DNA from: Bradyrhizobium daqingense
GTDB lineage: Bacteria > Pseudomonadota > Alphaproteobacteria > Rhizobiales > Xanthobacteraceae
Reading direction: 5' to 3'
Assembly (NCBI RefSeq): GCF_021044685.1
Contig: NZ_CP088014.1
Span: 5,690,001-5,754,000, forward strand
DNA: 64,000 nucleotides
How positions within the stretch are numbered: position 1 is the stretch's first letter; every line of letters begins with the position of its first letter. Positions 1 through 7,917 of the stretch are shown in pieces. The notes under the pieces are model-generated. The model did not search any database. It was not told the DNA's origin and worked only from the letters and a program-made list of their open reading frames with translations. The position numbers and the translations under genes are program-made.

Positions 1-1
1 G

Positions 2-1615
2 CGCGACCTGGGGATCCTCCGCACCAACCGCGAGACCTCGTTCATCGCGCGCTTTATCGATGCCGAGGAGGCACTTGCCTCCTTCCACTACAGCCAGGTT
101 CTCGACAGCCTGGAAATGGGATCAGAAGCCATCCATAGGCGGGCCGCCATCGACGTACTCTCTGGGCCCGCCTGCACGACCCAGTATGCGGTCGATCTGC
201 GTAGCCGAGCCGCGCATCAGACGGGACTTTTCTTTGAGAAAGCGGACGAGAGCGATTTTGCTCGTCAGCTCTACCGTGCGGGGTCTTCGCCGGATTGCAA
301 CGAGCGCCTGGTCCGGCTGCTCTACAATGCCGGCGACAAGACAGAGGCCGAAGCGCTGCTCCAGCGGATGATCGATGATCCCGCCAGCGACCAAGAACAC
401 CTTTTCGCTACCGACTTCTACGCCCGCAAGTTCGGCGGACAGCGCACCGGTCTCCACACCGAACTTTTGCGGTCCGGCCGCACGATCACCGTAGACGACA
501 CCCATCGCGGCAATCCCGAGGCGGGCGTCGCAGGCGTGCTGCGGCGCGAGGGTACGAAGGTCTACTTCACCGAGAATGTCCTGTGGCACACGCTGTTCGG
601 CCTGCTTTTCTGGGACGAACTCTTCGAGAGCACCCGGATGCCAAGCGTGTTCGATTGGCTACCGCACTGCCTGAAGGACCGCAGCTTTCGTCGGCTGTTC
701 GCCGCGACAATCGACGAGAAGCTGGCGGCCATCGCGTCCGGGTCTGCCCTGCCATTGATCCTCCGCACGCTCGCAGCGAAATGGGGCCGCCCAAACGGGA
801 TCTTTAGCTGGGATCATGTGCAAGTGGAGGCGCTGCAGGCGCTGCTCGAAGGATCCAATCCGGGCGGTGTAGCCTGCATTGTCCGCAGCATGTGCGACGA
901 CTTCCGCGGAATGAGAGACGGTTTCCCCGACCTTATGCTGGTGCGGGACGGCAAAGCGTCCTTCATGGAAGTCAAGGCCGAAGGGGATGTGATCCGCCGC
1001 AACCAGCTGACCCGCCTTCGCCAGCTCGGCGCTGCCGGTATCATGGCCGAGATCGGTCGGGTGGATTACCGTTTTGACCCCGAGCAGGATTACGTAGTGG
1101 TGGATATCGAGACGACCGGCTCCTGGTCGAACGGCGATCGCATCACCGAGATCGGTGCGGTGAAGGTTCGCAATCACCGCATTGTCGACGAATGGCATTC
1201 TCTCATCAACCCGCAACGCTCCATACCCGCAAAGATCGTTCAGCTGACCGGCATCATGAACGAAATGGTTCGCGACGCGCCTTTGTTCGCAGGAGTCGCG
1301 GATTCATTCATGGAGTTCATGGGGGACGGCATTTTCGTCGCTCACAATGTCAGCTTCGACTACGGATTTATCGCGTACGAGTTCGAGCGCCTCGGGCGGC
1401 GCTTCAGATTTCCAAAACTCTGCACGTGCGCCGGAATGCGGCGGCGCTATCCGGGACACAAGTCCTACGGACTTGGGAAGCTTTGTGAGATTTACGGCAT
1501 AGACCTTAAAAACCACCACAGGGCTCTATGCGATGCGCGAGCCTCAGCGCATCTGCTGAACCTGATAAACGAAAAGCGCACGGTAGAAGCACCTCCGACC
1601 GCGGAGGCTGCGTAG
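2..1615 (+). CDS. FAN1-like VRR-NUC nuclease fused to DEDDh (DnaQ-like) 3'-5' exonuclease, 5' end outside window
   Basis: The reading frame is open to the first base, so the gene starts upstream; the first internal Met is at 116. The middle of the protein resembles the FAN1/VRR-NUC nuclease: an FPDLML motif near nt 922 is followed by a MEVK (ExK) motif near nt 966 and a basic helix, the usual metal-binding set of a PD-(D/E)XK-type nuclease. The last ~190 residues are a DEDDh exonuclease: DIETTG (Exo I, ~1100), HNVSFDYG (Exo II, ~1342) and HRALCDARA (Exo III, ~1520). A structure-specific nuclease joined to a proofreading-type exonuclease suggests a role in DNA repair (inference). Domain assignments are firm; the substrate is unknown. 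Confidence 0.85.
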   Translation, partial: RDLGILRTNRETSFIARFIDAEEALASFHYSQVLDSLEMGSEAIHRRAAIDVLSGPACTTQYAVDLRSRAAHQTGLFFEKADESDFARQLYRAGSSPDCNERLVRLLYNAGDKTEAEALLQRMIDDPASDQEHLFATDFYARKFGGQRTGLHTELLRSGRTITVDDTHRGNPEAGVAGVLRREGTKVYFTENVLWHTLFGLLFWDELFESTRMPSVFDWLPHCLKDRSFRRLFAATIDEKLAAIASGSALPLILRTLAAKWGRPNGIFSWDHVQVEALQALLEGSNPGGVACIVRSMCDDFRGMRDGFPDLMLVRDGKASFMEVKAEGDVIRRNQLTRLRQLGAAGIMAEIGRVDYRFDPEQDYVVVDIETTGSWSNGDRITEIGAVKVRNHRIVDEWHSLINPQRSIPAKIVQLTGIMNEMVRDAPLFAGVADSFMEFMGDGIFVAHNVSFDYGFIAYEFERLGRRFRFPKLCTCAGMRRRYPGHKSYGLGKLCEIYGIDLKNHHRALCDARASAHLLNLINEKRTVEAPPTAEAA

Positions 1616-1644
1616 CTTCTTTTGGAGGCCCGGGTAAGCCTTTT

Positions 1645-1848
1645 CTAATGCTTCTCAACGTCCGGGTCTGGGACGAAGTGGCTGAAATCCGGCTCTTCTA
1701 TCCCGGCGTCGATGTCGGGTGACCGATTACAGGCGCATGGCTCACCCGCACCACACTGACAGCCGAACTCCTCACTCCACGCTCGGTCAGGATGGTTCTC
1801 GCAGACAAAGCCGACACCTCGACATATGGGGCAACTGGGATTGATCAT
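1645..1848 (-). CDS. small cysteine-rich hypothetical protein
   Basis: This 67-aa protein has eight cysteines in a regular pattern (CPIC near the N terminus, CENH, GCQCGAG, CAC), which suggests a small zinc-binding fold. Similar short proteins of the form CPIC...CENHP...CxCGAG...CxCN are familiar in rhizobia, with no known function. It is the last of four leftward genes (ligase, 61-aa protein, DUF3606 protein, this one) and may share their transcript. No good ribosome-binding site is visible before the ATG at 1848, so the start is uncertain. Confidence 0.7.
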   Translation of the reverse strand: MINPSCPICRGVGFVCENHPDRAWSEEFGCQCGAGEPCACNRSPDIDAGIEEPDFSHFVPDPDVEKH

Positions 1849-1907
1849 GGCATGAAAAAGCGCGCGGGCTTTGCTCCAGAGATCGTAAGCATACCGCGCG
1901 CCTCGGT

Positions 1908-2084
1908 TTATGCCGCCAGCTCTTTACGAACGGCGGCCGCCGAATTTCCTACCTTATCCACCGCCTTCTGCAACTCATCCTTCGACACACCAAGCTCCTT
2001 GGTCCAATATTTGACCTCGAAGGCTTCATGCATGTTGATCTTGCTGCGGTCACGCTGGTCCCGCTTGGTGAGATTGTCGCTCAT
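1908..2084 (-). CDS. DUF3606 domain protein
   Basis: The 58-aa product begins MSDNLTKRD and contains the DUF3606 pattern: KINMHEAFEVKYWTKELGV followed by S-x-x-E-L-x-x-A-V-x-x-V-G-N-S-A-x-x-V. The ATG at 2084 is chosen because a strong purine-rich Shine-Dalgarno (GGAGGAGAAGG) lies directly upstream; a longer in-frame start at 2123 has no such site. The start lies inside the 3' end of the upstream 61-aa gene, so the two are probably translationally coupled. Members are small, often stress-associated proteins of unknown mechanism. Confidence 0.85.
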   Translation of the reverse strand: MSDNLTKRDQRDRSKINMHEAFEVKYWTKELGVSKDELQKAVDKVGNSAAAVRKELAA

Positions 2085-2235
2085 CCTTCTCCTCCATCGC
2101 CTGTACAAGCCGTTCATCGTCAAGAACGGTCAGCAGGTCATTGATCGTCTTCTCGCAGTCCCGCTGGCCGGGCTCGACATGGCGAGCCAGGATGGCCTGG
2201 GCTTCTCTAACCGCTTGGGTTACGCGATCCGGCAT
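2050..2235 (-). CDS. 61-aa hypothetical protein
   Basis: The 61-aa frame starting MPDRVTQAVREAQ is an acidic, helix-forming small protein with no recognised domain. GGAG lies about 9 nt before the ATG at 2235. The longer frame extending to 2769 is only the antisense-phase shadow of the ligase gene and reads as arginine/serine-rich nonsense, so the short start is preferred. The gene sits 34 nt after the ligase stop and overlaps the DUF3606 gene by 35 nt, which supports a common operon. Confidence 0.7.
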   Translation of the reverse strand: MPDRVTQAVREAQAILARHVEPGQRDCEKTINDLLTVLDDERLVQAMEEKDERQSHQAGPA

Positions 2236-2269
2236 GCCGGTACTCCACTCACTTGTGGAGAAAACGCCG

Positions 2270-3208
2270 TCAGGAACGACGTGTTCCTTTGCTGAGGCCC
2301 TTGAACGAACTCGCGCGTAGCAGCCCTTCAGACGTGATGTCCCGGTATTCGACGTCGGCGTAAAACTTCGGCTCCACCCAGGTCGCTTTGGGCTTCCTAA
2401 TCGGCTTGGTAAGCTTCTGCTTTGGGCTGACGACAGTATCGAGAGCCTTGCGGATCTCCGCCGACTTCGTCCGGCTCCAGCCGGTCCCGACCTTCCCCAT
2501 ATAGCGCAACTCCTTCCCCTCCTTCTTCCCGAGGTAGAGAGCAGCGACGCCACCGGGGTCTTTGATAAACCCGACGACGGGGAATTTGCCCTTCTGTACG
2601 ACTTTGATTTTCTGCCAGGCTTCCACTCGCTCTGATCGATACGGCGCGTCAACACGTTTCGAAACGATGCCCTCATAGTTGAGCTTGCTGGCGGCTTCGA
2701 ACAGCGCTTGCCCGTCCCCTTCGTGGTGTTCGCTGTAGAAGATGGGCTCCTCCAGCTCGTTGCTCTCAATCAGATCCTTCAGCAACCGCTTGCGCTCAAT
2801 CTGCGGCTCTTTGCGAAGGTCCTTCCCGTCAAACCACAGGAGATCGAAAGCGAAGAACTGCAGGCGGTCTTGGTCGCCTCTGGCGAGATCGGCTTGGAGT
2901 TCGGAGAAATTGGTGCGGCCCTCATGGATGACCACCACCTCGCCATCAACGATGGCCTGCCCTTCTATGTCGAAGGCGCCGGCAATGACAGAAAACTTGT
3001 GTGTCCAATTGAGACCGTTGCGGGTGAAGACCTTCCGGTCATCGACGTCGATGTGGAGCTGGATGCGGTAACCGTCGTATTTGACTTCATGAATCCACTG
3101 AGACCCGGAAGGTGCCTTCATCTTCAGGGTCGCAAGCTGGGGAGCAATAAACCCCGGCATCGAAAGGGCTGCCGGTTCTTTCACCGGTGCCTTGGTACGC
3201 TTCGCCAC
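2270..3208 (-). CDS. ATP-dependent DNA ligase (stand-alone LigD ligase-domain type)
   Basis: A 312-aa ATP-dependent DNA ligase of the bacterial NHEJ type. The adenylation motif EVKYDGYR places the catalytic lysine at residue 43; other nucleotidyltransferase motifs are FFAFDLLWFDG, EGIVSKR and the WQKIKV motif V. The C-terminal half is an OB fold. There is no polymerase or phosphoesterase domain, so this is a LigD-like ligase rather than a full LigD. The start is a GTG at 3208; an in-frame stop lies just upstream and no Shine-Dalgarno is evident. A terminator-like hairpin and a consensus EcfG promoter lie upstream, pointing to stress-induced expression. No Ku gene is in the window. Confidence 0.93.
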   Translation of the reverse strand: MAKRTKAPVKEPAALSMPGFIAPQLATLKMKAPSGSQWIHEVKYDGYRIQLHIDVDDRKVFTRNGLNWTHKFSVIAGAFDIEGQAIVDGEVVVIHEGRTNFSELQADLARGDQDRLQFFAFDLLWFDGKDLRKEPQIERKRLLKDLIESNELEEPIFYSEHHEGDGQALFEAASKLNYEGIVSKRVDAPYRSERVEAWQKIKVVQKGKFPVVGFIKDPGGVAALYLGKKEGKELRYMGKVGTGWSRTKSAEIRKALDTVVSPKQKLTKPIRKPKATWVEPKFYADVEYRDITSEGLLRASSFKGLSKGTRRS

Positions 3209-3221
3209 TAACGCAACTCAC

Positions 3222-3259
3222 AAAAAGCCCGCCGCCGGTGTTGGGAGCCGACGGCGGGC
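3222..3259 (-). terminator. GC hairpin with U-tract in the ligase leader (terminator or attenuator)
   Basis: Arms GCCCGCCG (3227-3234) and CGGCGGGC (3252-3259) pair perfectly and continue with three more pairs. On the minus strand the hairpin is followed by TTTTT. It lies between the EcfG-type promoter at 3289-3313 and the GTG start at 3208, so it would form inside the ligase leader or end a short RNA. Confidence 0.6.
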
Positions 3260-3288
3260 AGGAAACCTACCTTCTTCACGAGTCCAGC

Positions 3289-3313
3289 AACGTTGAAGAC
3301 CGCAAGGAGTTCC
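3289..3313 (-). promoter_or_regulatory. EcfG (general stress sigma) type promoter for the ligase operon
   Basis: On the minus strand GGAAC (3313-3309), a 16-nt spacer and CGTT (3292-3289) match the alphaproteobacterial EcfG consensus exactly. The first gene downstream on this strand is the DNA ligase, about 80 nt away. Confidence 0.65.
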
Positions 3314-3396
3314 AAAGACCCGCTGGCCTCAACGTTCCAGCTTGCGCTTGGCCGCAACGGGTGCCGATGGTCAATCCGGTCCTCCTCGAAGCTAAT

Positions 3397-3421
3397 CGAA
3401 CTCCCGGCGAGAGCCGGCGTT
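3397..3421 (+). promoter_or_regulatory. EcfG-like promoter for the 92-aa/polX/MOSC operon
   Basis: CGAAC (3397-3401), a 16-nt spacer and CGTT (3418-3421) differ from the EcfG consensus by one base. The -10 ends only 10 nt before the ATG at 3432, so the message would be leaderless or nearly so; no Shine-Dalgarno precedes that ATG. Confidence 0.45.
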
Positions 3422-3431
3422 TACTGACATC

Positions 3432-3710
3432 ATGTCAGACGCATTCCATTACTTTCGGGCCTACGCTGTCCGAGCTCTCTGCAAAGCGAGATCCATGCCG
3501 CGGGGCAGGATGAAGCATCTCCAGCTGGTGGCCGGCCGGATCTACAATCTCCTCAAGAAGGAAGCTGCCTACGGCCCCAATATCCAGCACCTTGAGGACT
3601 TTCGCGCAGCCCAGAAGCTCGAGCGCTCTCTCGATCGCCGGCCAAGTGACCACTCAGGCGGTAGCCCCACTCCGGCTGCGCCGCTTAGCGCGGATCAGGA
3701 GGCTCGCTGA
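3432..3710 (+). CDS. 92-aa hypothetical protein upstream of polX-like gene
   Basis: A basic N-terminal half (RAYAVRALCKARSMPRGR, then KHLQLVAGRIYNLLKKEA) is followed by a hydrophilic tail rich in Pro, Ser and Ala. No domain is recognised, but the family looks familiar from Bradyrhizobium stress regions. Its TGA is directly followed by the ATG of the PolX-like gene, indicating one operon. No ribosome-binding site is seen at 3432; with the EcfG-like element just upstream a leaderless start is plausible. An alternative in-frame ATG lies at 3495. Confidence 0.7.
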   Translation: MSDAFHYFRAYAVRALCKARSMPRGRMKHLQLVAGRIYNLLKKEAAYGPNIQHLEDFRAAQKLERSLDRRPSDHSGGSPTPAAPLSADQEAR

Positions 3711-5390
3711 ATGCCCTCGCTTGACACTCGCGGTGTGGCAAGTCTGCTGCGAGAATATGCGCGGCGTACCGCCTTGCGGGGTGGCAATCCATACCGGGCA
3801 AAGGCCTACTCTCGGGCCGCCGACCGCTTGGCGACTCTTGCCCTCCCGCTGGACGTCCTCATCGCCGAAGATCGCCTTACGGAAATCCCGGGCGTCGGCG
3901 ATGCAATAGCCGAGATCATCATCAAGCTTCACAAGACGGGCACTCACCCGAGCCTCGAAAAGCTGCGGAAGGAGATCCCCGAGGGCGTGCTCGAGATGCT
4001 CGCTGTGCCCGGCCTCCGCCCGGAGAAAGTGCTGCGCCTCTACAGGGATCTCGGCATCACGTCCCTGACGGAATTGGAGGCCGCCGCCAAGGACGACCGT
4101 ATCAAGAAGGCCAAAGGACTAGGCACCTCGCTGCAGACCAAGATCCTGCAGAACCTCGCGATCGCCAAAAGCGGAGAAGGCCGCCTCCATCTGCACCGTG
4201 CCGCCGCCCTGCTGGCACACGCGAAGGACTCGATCCGCAAGACCCGTCCCGAGCTCAAACGCGTGACGATCGCGGGCGATTTCCGGCGAGGCTGCGAACT
4301 CGTCGGCGACCTTGCGATCGTTGCCGAGGCCGCCAAATCAGACAAGGTGTCGATGCCGTCGGCCTACGGGCTGCAAATTCGCGTGTCCGACCGCAAGCAT
4401 TTCGGCGCGGCCCTTCTCTTCGCAACCGGCTCCACCGCCCACATCGAGCAGCTCCAAGCCTTAGCCGCCGAGAAGGGCATGCGGTTGGACGCTGACGGCC
4501 TGCACAAGGGCCGCACACTGGTCGCCGGCGAGGAAGCTGAGATCTACCGCGCCCTCGGTCTGTCCTTCATCGACCCTGAGCTCCGGGAGGGGCGCGGCGA
4601 GATCGAGCTGGCTCTGAAAGGCAAGCTCCGAAAGCTTGTCACCGACCAGGACCTGCGCGGCATCCTTCACTGCCACACCGATGCCTCCGACGGCATCGAG
4701 ACCCTGGAGACTATGGCTAAGGCCACGCGCCAGCGAGGCTTCGAGTATTTCGGGGTGGCGGACCATTCCAAGTCTGCCCACTATGCCGGAGGTCTCTCCG
4801 TTGAGGAGATCGCGCAGCAGCACCGGGAGGCCGATCGACTGAACAAGCGCTACGGGAAGGACTTCCGAATCCTCAAGGGTATTGAGTCCGACATCCTGGC
4901 CGACGGGTCGCTCGACTATGACGATGACGTTCTGGAGCGCTTCGATTTCGTGGTCGCCAGCATTCATGGGCGCTTCAAGCTGGATCGCAAGGCGCAGACG
5001 CAGCGCCTGCTTCGGGCTATTTCCGACCCTCACACCACCATCATTGGCCACATGACGGGACGACAGCTCCAGCGACGGCCGGGGTACGAAATCGACGTCG
5101 AGAAGGTGCTGCGGGCCTGCGCCAAGCACGATGTCGTCGTCGAGATCAACGCTCATCCATGGCGGCTTGACCTGGACTGGCGCTGGCACCAGGCGGCGCT
5201 GGAGTTCGGCTGCATGCTGAGCATCAATCCGGACGCACACTCGATCCCCGAACTCGACCACATGCACTGGGGCGTCCAAATGGCCCGAAAGGGCGGCGTC
5301 CCTGCCGATCGGGTCCTGAACGCGATGAAGCTTCCCGAGATCTCGCGCTACTTCCGCCAGAAGCGGCGCTCGCTCGCCCACGCAGCCTGA
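3711..5390 (+). CDS. PolX-family protein: degenerate X-type polymerase core plus PHP phosphoesterase
   Basis: The 559-aa product has PolX architecture: N-terminal helix-hairpin-helix region (IPGVGDAIAEIII near residue 60), an X-type nucleotidyltransferase core (~170-300) and a C-terminal PHP domain starting ILHCHTDASDG near residue 318, with HSKS, SIHGRF and NPDAHS metal-binding motifs. The polymerase active site is altered: where bacterial PolX has GD[L/I]D, this reads GDLA at residues 199-202, and the third catalytic Asp position (family VDLR) reads LQIR at about 221-224. The protein is therefore probably a PHP exonuclease or phosphoesterase without polymerase activity (inference). It is tightly coupled to the genes on both sides and probably acts in DNA repair. 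Confidence 0.88.
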   Translation: MPSLDTRGVASLLREYARRTALRGGNPYRAKAYSRAADRLATLALPLDVLIAEDRLTEIPGVGDAIAEIIIKLHKTGTHPSLEKLRKEIPEGVLEMLAVPGLRPEKVLRLYRDLGITSLTELEAAAKDDRIKKAKGLGTSLQTKILQNLAIAKSGEGRLHLHRAAALLAHAKDSIRKTRPELKRVTIAGDFRRGCELVGDLAIVAEAAKSDKVSMPSAYGLQIRVSDRKHFGAALLFATGSTAHIEQLQALAAEKGMRLDADGLHKGRTLVAGEEAEIYRALGLSFIDPELREGRGEIELALKGKLRKLVTDQDLRGILHCHTDASDGIETLETMAKATRQRGFEYFGVADHSKSAHYAGGLSVEEIAQQHREADRLNKRYGKDFRILKGIESDILADGSLDYDDDVLERFDFVVASIHGRFKLDRKAQTQRLLRAISDPHTTIIGHMTGRQLQRRPGYEIDVEKVLRACAKHDVVVEINAHPWRLDLDWRWHQAALEFGCMLSINPDAHSIPELDHMHWGVQMARKGGVPADRVLNAMKLPEISRYFRQKRRSLAHAA

Positions 5391-5953
5391 TGCCGCAGGC
5401 GCACGATCTCTCGCTCGAGGGGAGTGTCATGGCGGTCGCCGCCGATCGCGGGCACCACTTCAGCAAGCCAACTCAGGACCGCATAATCCTGGTGGAAGGC
5501 CACGGCGTCGAAGGCGACGCCCACGCCGGCCCGTTCGTCCGGCACCGCTATCTTGCCCGTCGTCAGCCGCACCTTCCCAATTTGCGGCAGGTTCACCTGA
5601 TCCCATCCGAGCTCTTCGTTTCCCTTCACGAAAACGGCTTCGAGATCGGAGCGGGCGACCTAGGCGAGAACATCACCACCGCCGGCTTGGATCTCGAACG
5701 GATGCCGCTCGGGACGCGAATCGAGCTCGGGCCGGCGGCGGTGGTCGAGCTAACCGGCCTCCGGACGCCTTGCGTTCTGATCGACCGCTTCCAGCGCGGC
5801 CTTAAGCAACAGGTGCTCTCGTCAGCGGAAATGGGCCCTCCGTTCAAATCCGGGGTGCTGGGCGTGGTGCGGGCCGACGGGACGGTCGCCGCTGGCGATG
5901 CCGCGCGCGTCCGGCTCCCGTCCTCGCCATTGCGCGCCCTGCCGGCTCTGTAG
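5390..5953 (+). CDS. MOSC domain protein
   Basis: This 187-aa protein matches single-domain MOSC proteins (molybdenum cofactor sulfurase C-terminal fold): GVEGDAHAG near residue 40, RQVHLI, GDLGENITT, GTRIELG and a conserved Cys in LRTPCVLID. Free-standing MOSC proteins are thought to carry or transfer sulfur or detoxify compounds in a molybdenum-cofactor context; the exact role is unknown. The ATG overlaps the polX-like TGA by one base (TGATG), so it is translated from the same message. A second molybdenum-related gene (Mop domain, 9492) lies nearby. Confidence 0.88.
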   Translation: MPQAHDLSLEGSVMAVAADRGHHFSKPTQDRIILVEGHGVEGDAHAGPFVRHRYLARRQPHLPNLRQVHLIPSELFVSLHENGFEIGAGDLGENITTAGLDLERMPLGTRIELGPAAVVELTGLRTPCVLIDRFQRGLKQQVLSSAEMGPPFKSGVLGVVRADGTVAAGDAARVRLPSSPLRALPAL

Positions 5954-6208
5954 AAGCCCCCGCAAGGCTGGCGACCCCCCCCGGCGGCTCTTTCTTGACC
6001 TCGGTCTCTTTCGGGCCTTCGCTCTGGCGCGTTCGCGGCTCTTCGTCATCGCGAAGCGGCTTGGCGCGCTGATGGAACGCATGGCTGCTTCCACGCCGGA
6101 GTCCGAAAAGCAGCAGCTCGTCCTGCCGACATTTAGCGGTCGTCAACCGCCTCTCTCTACCGGGCTCGGAATCCTGCTGATCGACACACGCGCCGGCCAT
6201 GCTGTGCA
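5954..6208. other. intergenic stretch without recognisable gene
   Basis: Frames are open on both strands but their products are Arg/Pro/Ser-rich and show no family signature. No strong hairpin with a T-run was seen after the MOSC gene. Confidence 0.5.
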
Positions 6209-6233
6209 GGAACGATTCAATAAAGCGTGAGTT
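6209..6233 (+). promoter_or_regulatory. EcfG-like promoter for the DUF3618 operon
   Basis: GGAAC (6209-6213), a 16-nt spacer and AGTT (6230-6233) match the EcfG pattern except for the first -10 base. The ATG of the first operon gene follows 39 nt after the -10, a normal leader length. Confidence 0.5.
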
Positions 6234-6272
6234 CGTCCTCAAATCCAAGAAGGAAAGCAAAAGGATGAAGCG

Positions 6273-7232
6273 ATGACACGATCAGTGGAGGAGTTGAGAC
6301 GCGAGTCCGAGCGCAGCCGCGCCGAACTAGCGTCAACAGTAAGCCGATTGAAGGATCAGATATCGGAGACCGCCGACGACATTCGTCACAAGGTGTCGCC
6401 GCAGCACATCAAATCTGAAGTCAGCGGCTATGTCAGCCACAAGACCCAGAGCTGGGTCGAAGGAGTGAAGCAACAGATCATGGACAACCCGATGGGCGCG
6501 CTGGCTGCGGGCGCCGCCGTAGGCGTTCCGTTGCTGCGGAGGGCGCGAGGTGTGCCGTTGCCACTGCTGATGATCGGCGCGGGGCTTGCCTTGACGTCCA
6601 AGACGGTGCGCGATCGCGCTGCAGACGCCACCGGTCCGGCTATGGACCAGGCGGGCCGAATGCTCGAGGGGGTCACCGAGAGCGCCCGCGGTATGCAGGG
6701 CGATGCAGCAGAGACCCTATCCTCCGCTCAAGGCCGAGCCGCAGGGATAGCTGGTGATGTGCAGGAGACGGCGGCCGGCCTCGCCGCAGATCTGCGGGAA
6801 AGCGCGGAGAGGGCCGCAAGTTTCGCAAGTGAAAAGCTGAGAAGCGGTATGGATGCGACCAAGGATGCCGCTTCGAGTGCGCCTGATCAGGCGCGTCAGA
6901 CCATCGGTGACAATGCCGCGCTCATCGCAGGGTTGGGCATCGCAATCGGCGCCATCATTGCCGCCGCTCTTCCGGCGACGAAGGCCGAAGCCAAGGTGAT
7001 GGGGTCGGCGAGCGACGGGGTGAAGCAGGCTGCGGCCACTGCGGCTGAATTCGGCTTAGAAGCCGTCAAGGACGTGACCAATTCGGCGGCCGATGCTGCA
7101 TCGCAAAAGGTTACCGAGGCCGATCTCGGCAGCCACGCCAGCCGCATCACGCAGAACATGGCCGACACATTGAAGGAGGCTGCCGACGATGTGGTCAAAG
7201 CTGCCTTTAGCCCCTCCCAAACCAACACCTGA
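6273..7232 (+). CDS. DUF3618 membrane-associated stress protein
   Basis: The 319-aa product begins with the DUF3618 signature (SVEELRRESERSRAELASTV), followed by an amphipathic helical stretch and a hydrophobic segment around residues 75-115 (GALAAGAAVGVPLL, LPLLMIGAGLAL). A long Ala/Asp/Ser-rich helical region resembling LEA or coiled-coil proteins follows, then a second hydrophobic segment near 212-235. A good purine-rich site (AAAAGGATGAAG) precedes the ATG. It is first in a four-gene operon of similar character. A structural role in envelope protection is inferred; the family's biochemical function is not known. Confidence 0.8.
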   Translation: MTRSVEELRRESERSRAELASTVSRLKDQISETADDIRHKVSPQHIKSEVSGYVSHKTQSWVEGVKQQIMDNPMGALAAGAAVGVPLLRRARGVPLPLLMIGAGLALTSKTVRDRAADATGPAMDQAGRMLEGVTESARGMQGDAAETLSSAQGRAAGIAGDVQETAAGLAADLRESAERAASFASEKLRSGMDATKDAASSAPDQARQTIGDNAALIAGLGIAIGAIIAAALPATKAEAKVMGSASDGVKQAAATAAEFGLEAVKDVTNSAADAASQKVTEADLGSHASRITQNMADTLKEAADDVVKAAFSPSQTNT

Positions 7233-7242
7233 AGGAAACATC

Positions 7243-7917
7243 ATGAGCGATTTGGACCCGGACAATGTCACGCAGTTTGCAAAGAACCAGGACAAAGGAA
7301 CCGCAAAGGACATGAAGGAACAGGTTGGAAATGTCGGCGCCGAGATGAAGCAGCGCGCTGGAGACGCCTTCCGCGCCTCGGCCGATCTTGCACGAGACAA
7401 GTTCGGTGAAGCCGCAGATGCAGCAAAGGGCCTCGCGGACGGCACCGTCGACCAGATCCAGAGCCAAGCGCGCGATCACCAGCGATCGGGCGCCGATTTC
7501 GTTGAGCGTCTCGCAAACAACATCCGGGAGGCCGGCCGGGCCTTCGAGAACGACGTGCCGTTCGCCGCACGCAGCATCGATTCCGCCGCGGACTATGTCG
7601 AGGATGCCGCGCAAAAAATTCGGGACGGAAGCTTCCGGAATATTCTCGAAGGCGCAACCGATTTCGCCAAGCGTCAGCCCGCGGCCTTTCTCGGCCTGTC
7701 GGTGCTGGCTGGGTTTGCCGCCGTGCGTTTCCTGAAAGCGTCCGGCGGAGAGTCCTCGTCCCAAGGGCAGCGCGACCCAAGTTCATCATCGGGAAGCGGT
7801 CAAAAGGCTGGTGGGACCTCGTTTTCGACGGGAGAACAACCCTGGTCTCAGACTGCCGGAAGCCGCAACCCGCAGACACAACAGGGCTCAACCACTCAGA
7901 GCAGCACCGTACCATGA
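7243..7917 (+). CDS. helical hypothetical protein with one C-terminal membrane segment
   Basis: The ATG at 7243 is preceded by GAAGGAAAC; an earlier in-frame start at 7189 lies inside the previous gene and lacks a site. The 224-aa product has long amphipathic helices (AGDAFRASADLARDKFGEAA), one hydrophobic segment near residues 148-167 (PAAFLGLSVLAGFAAVRFL) and a low-complexity Ser/Gln/Gly/Thr tail. The stop overlaps the next gene by 4 nt (ATGA). It resembles the LEA-like and DUF883-like stress proteins common in rhizobia, but no defined domain is recognised. Confidence 0.75.
   Translation: MSDLDPDNVTQFAKNQDKGTAKDMKEQVGNVGAEMKQRAGDAFRASADLARDKFGEAADAAKGLADGTVDQIQSQARDHQRSGADFVERLANNIREAGRAFENDVPFAARSIDSAADYVEDAAQKIRDGSFRNILEGATDFAKRQPAAFLGLSVLAGFAAVRFLKASGGESSSQGQRDPSSSSGSGQKAGGTSFSTGEQPWSQTAGSRNPQTQQGSTTQSSTVP

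Noticed and set aside
2050..2769. Long 239-aa frame on the minus strand overlapping the ligase gene
   Set aside because: Its first two thirds are an Arg/Ser-rich phase shadow of the ligase; only the last 61 residues look real and are annotated.
5954..6230. Overlapping small frames on both strands between MOSC and DUF3618 genes
   Set aside because: Composition is noise-like, with no motif or good start site.
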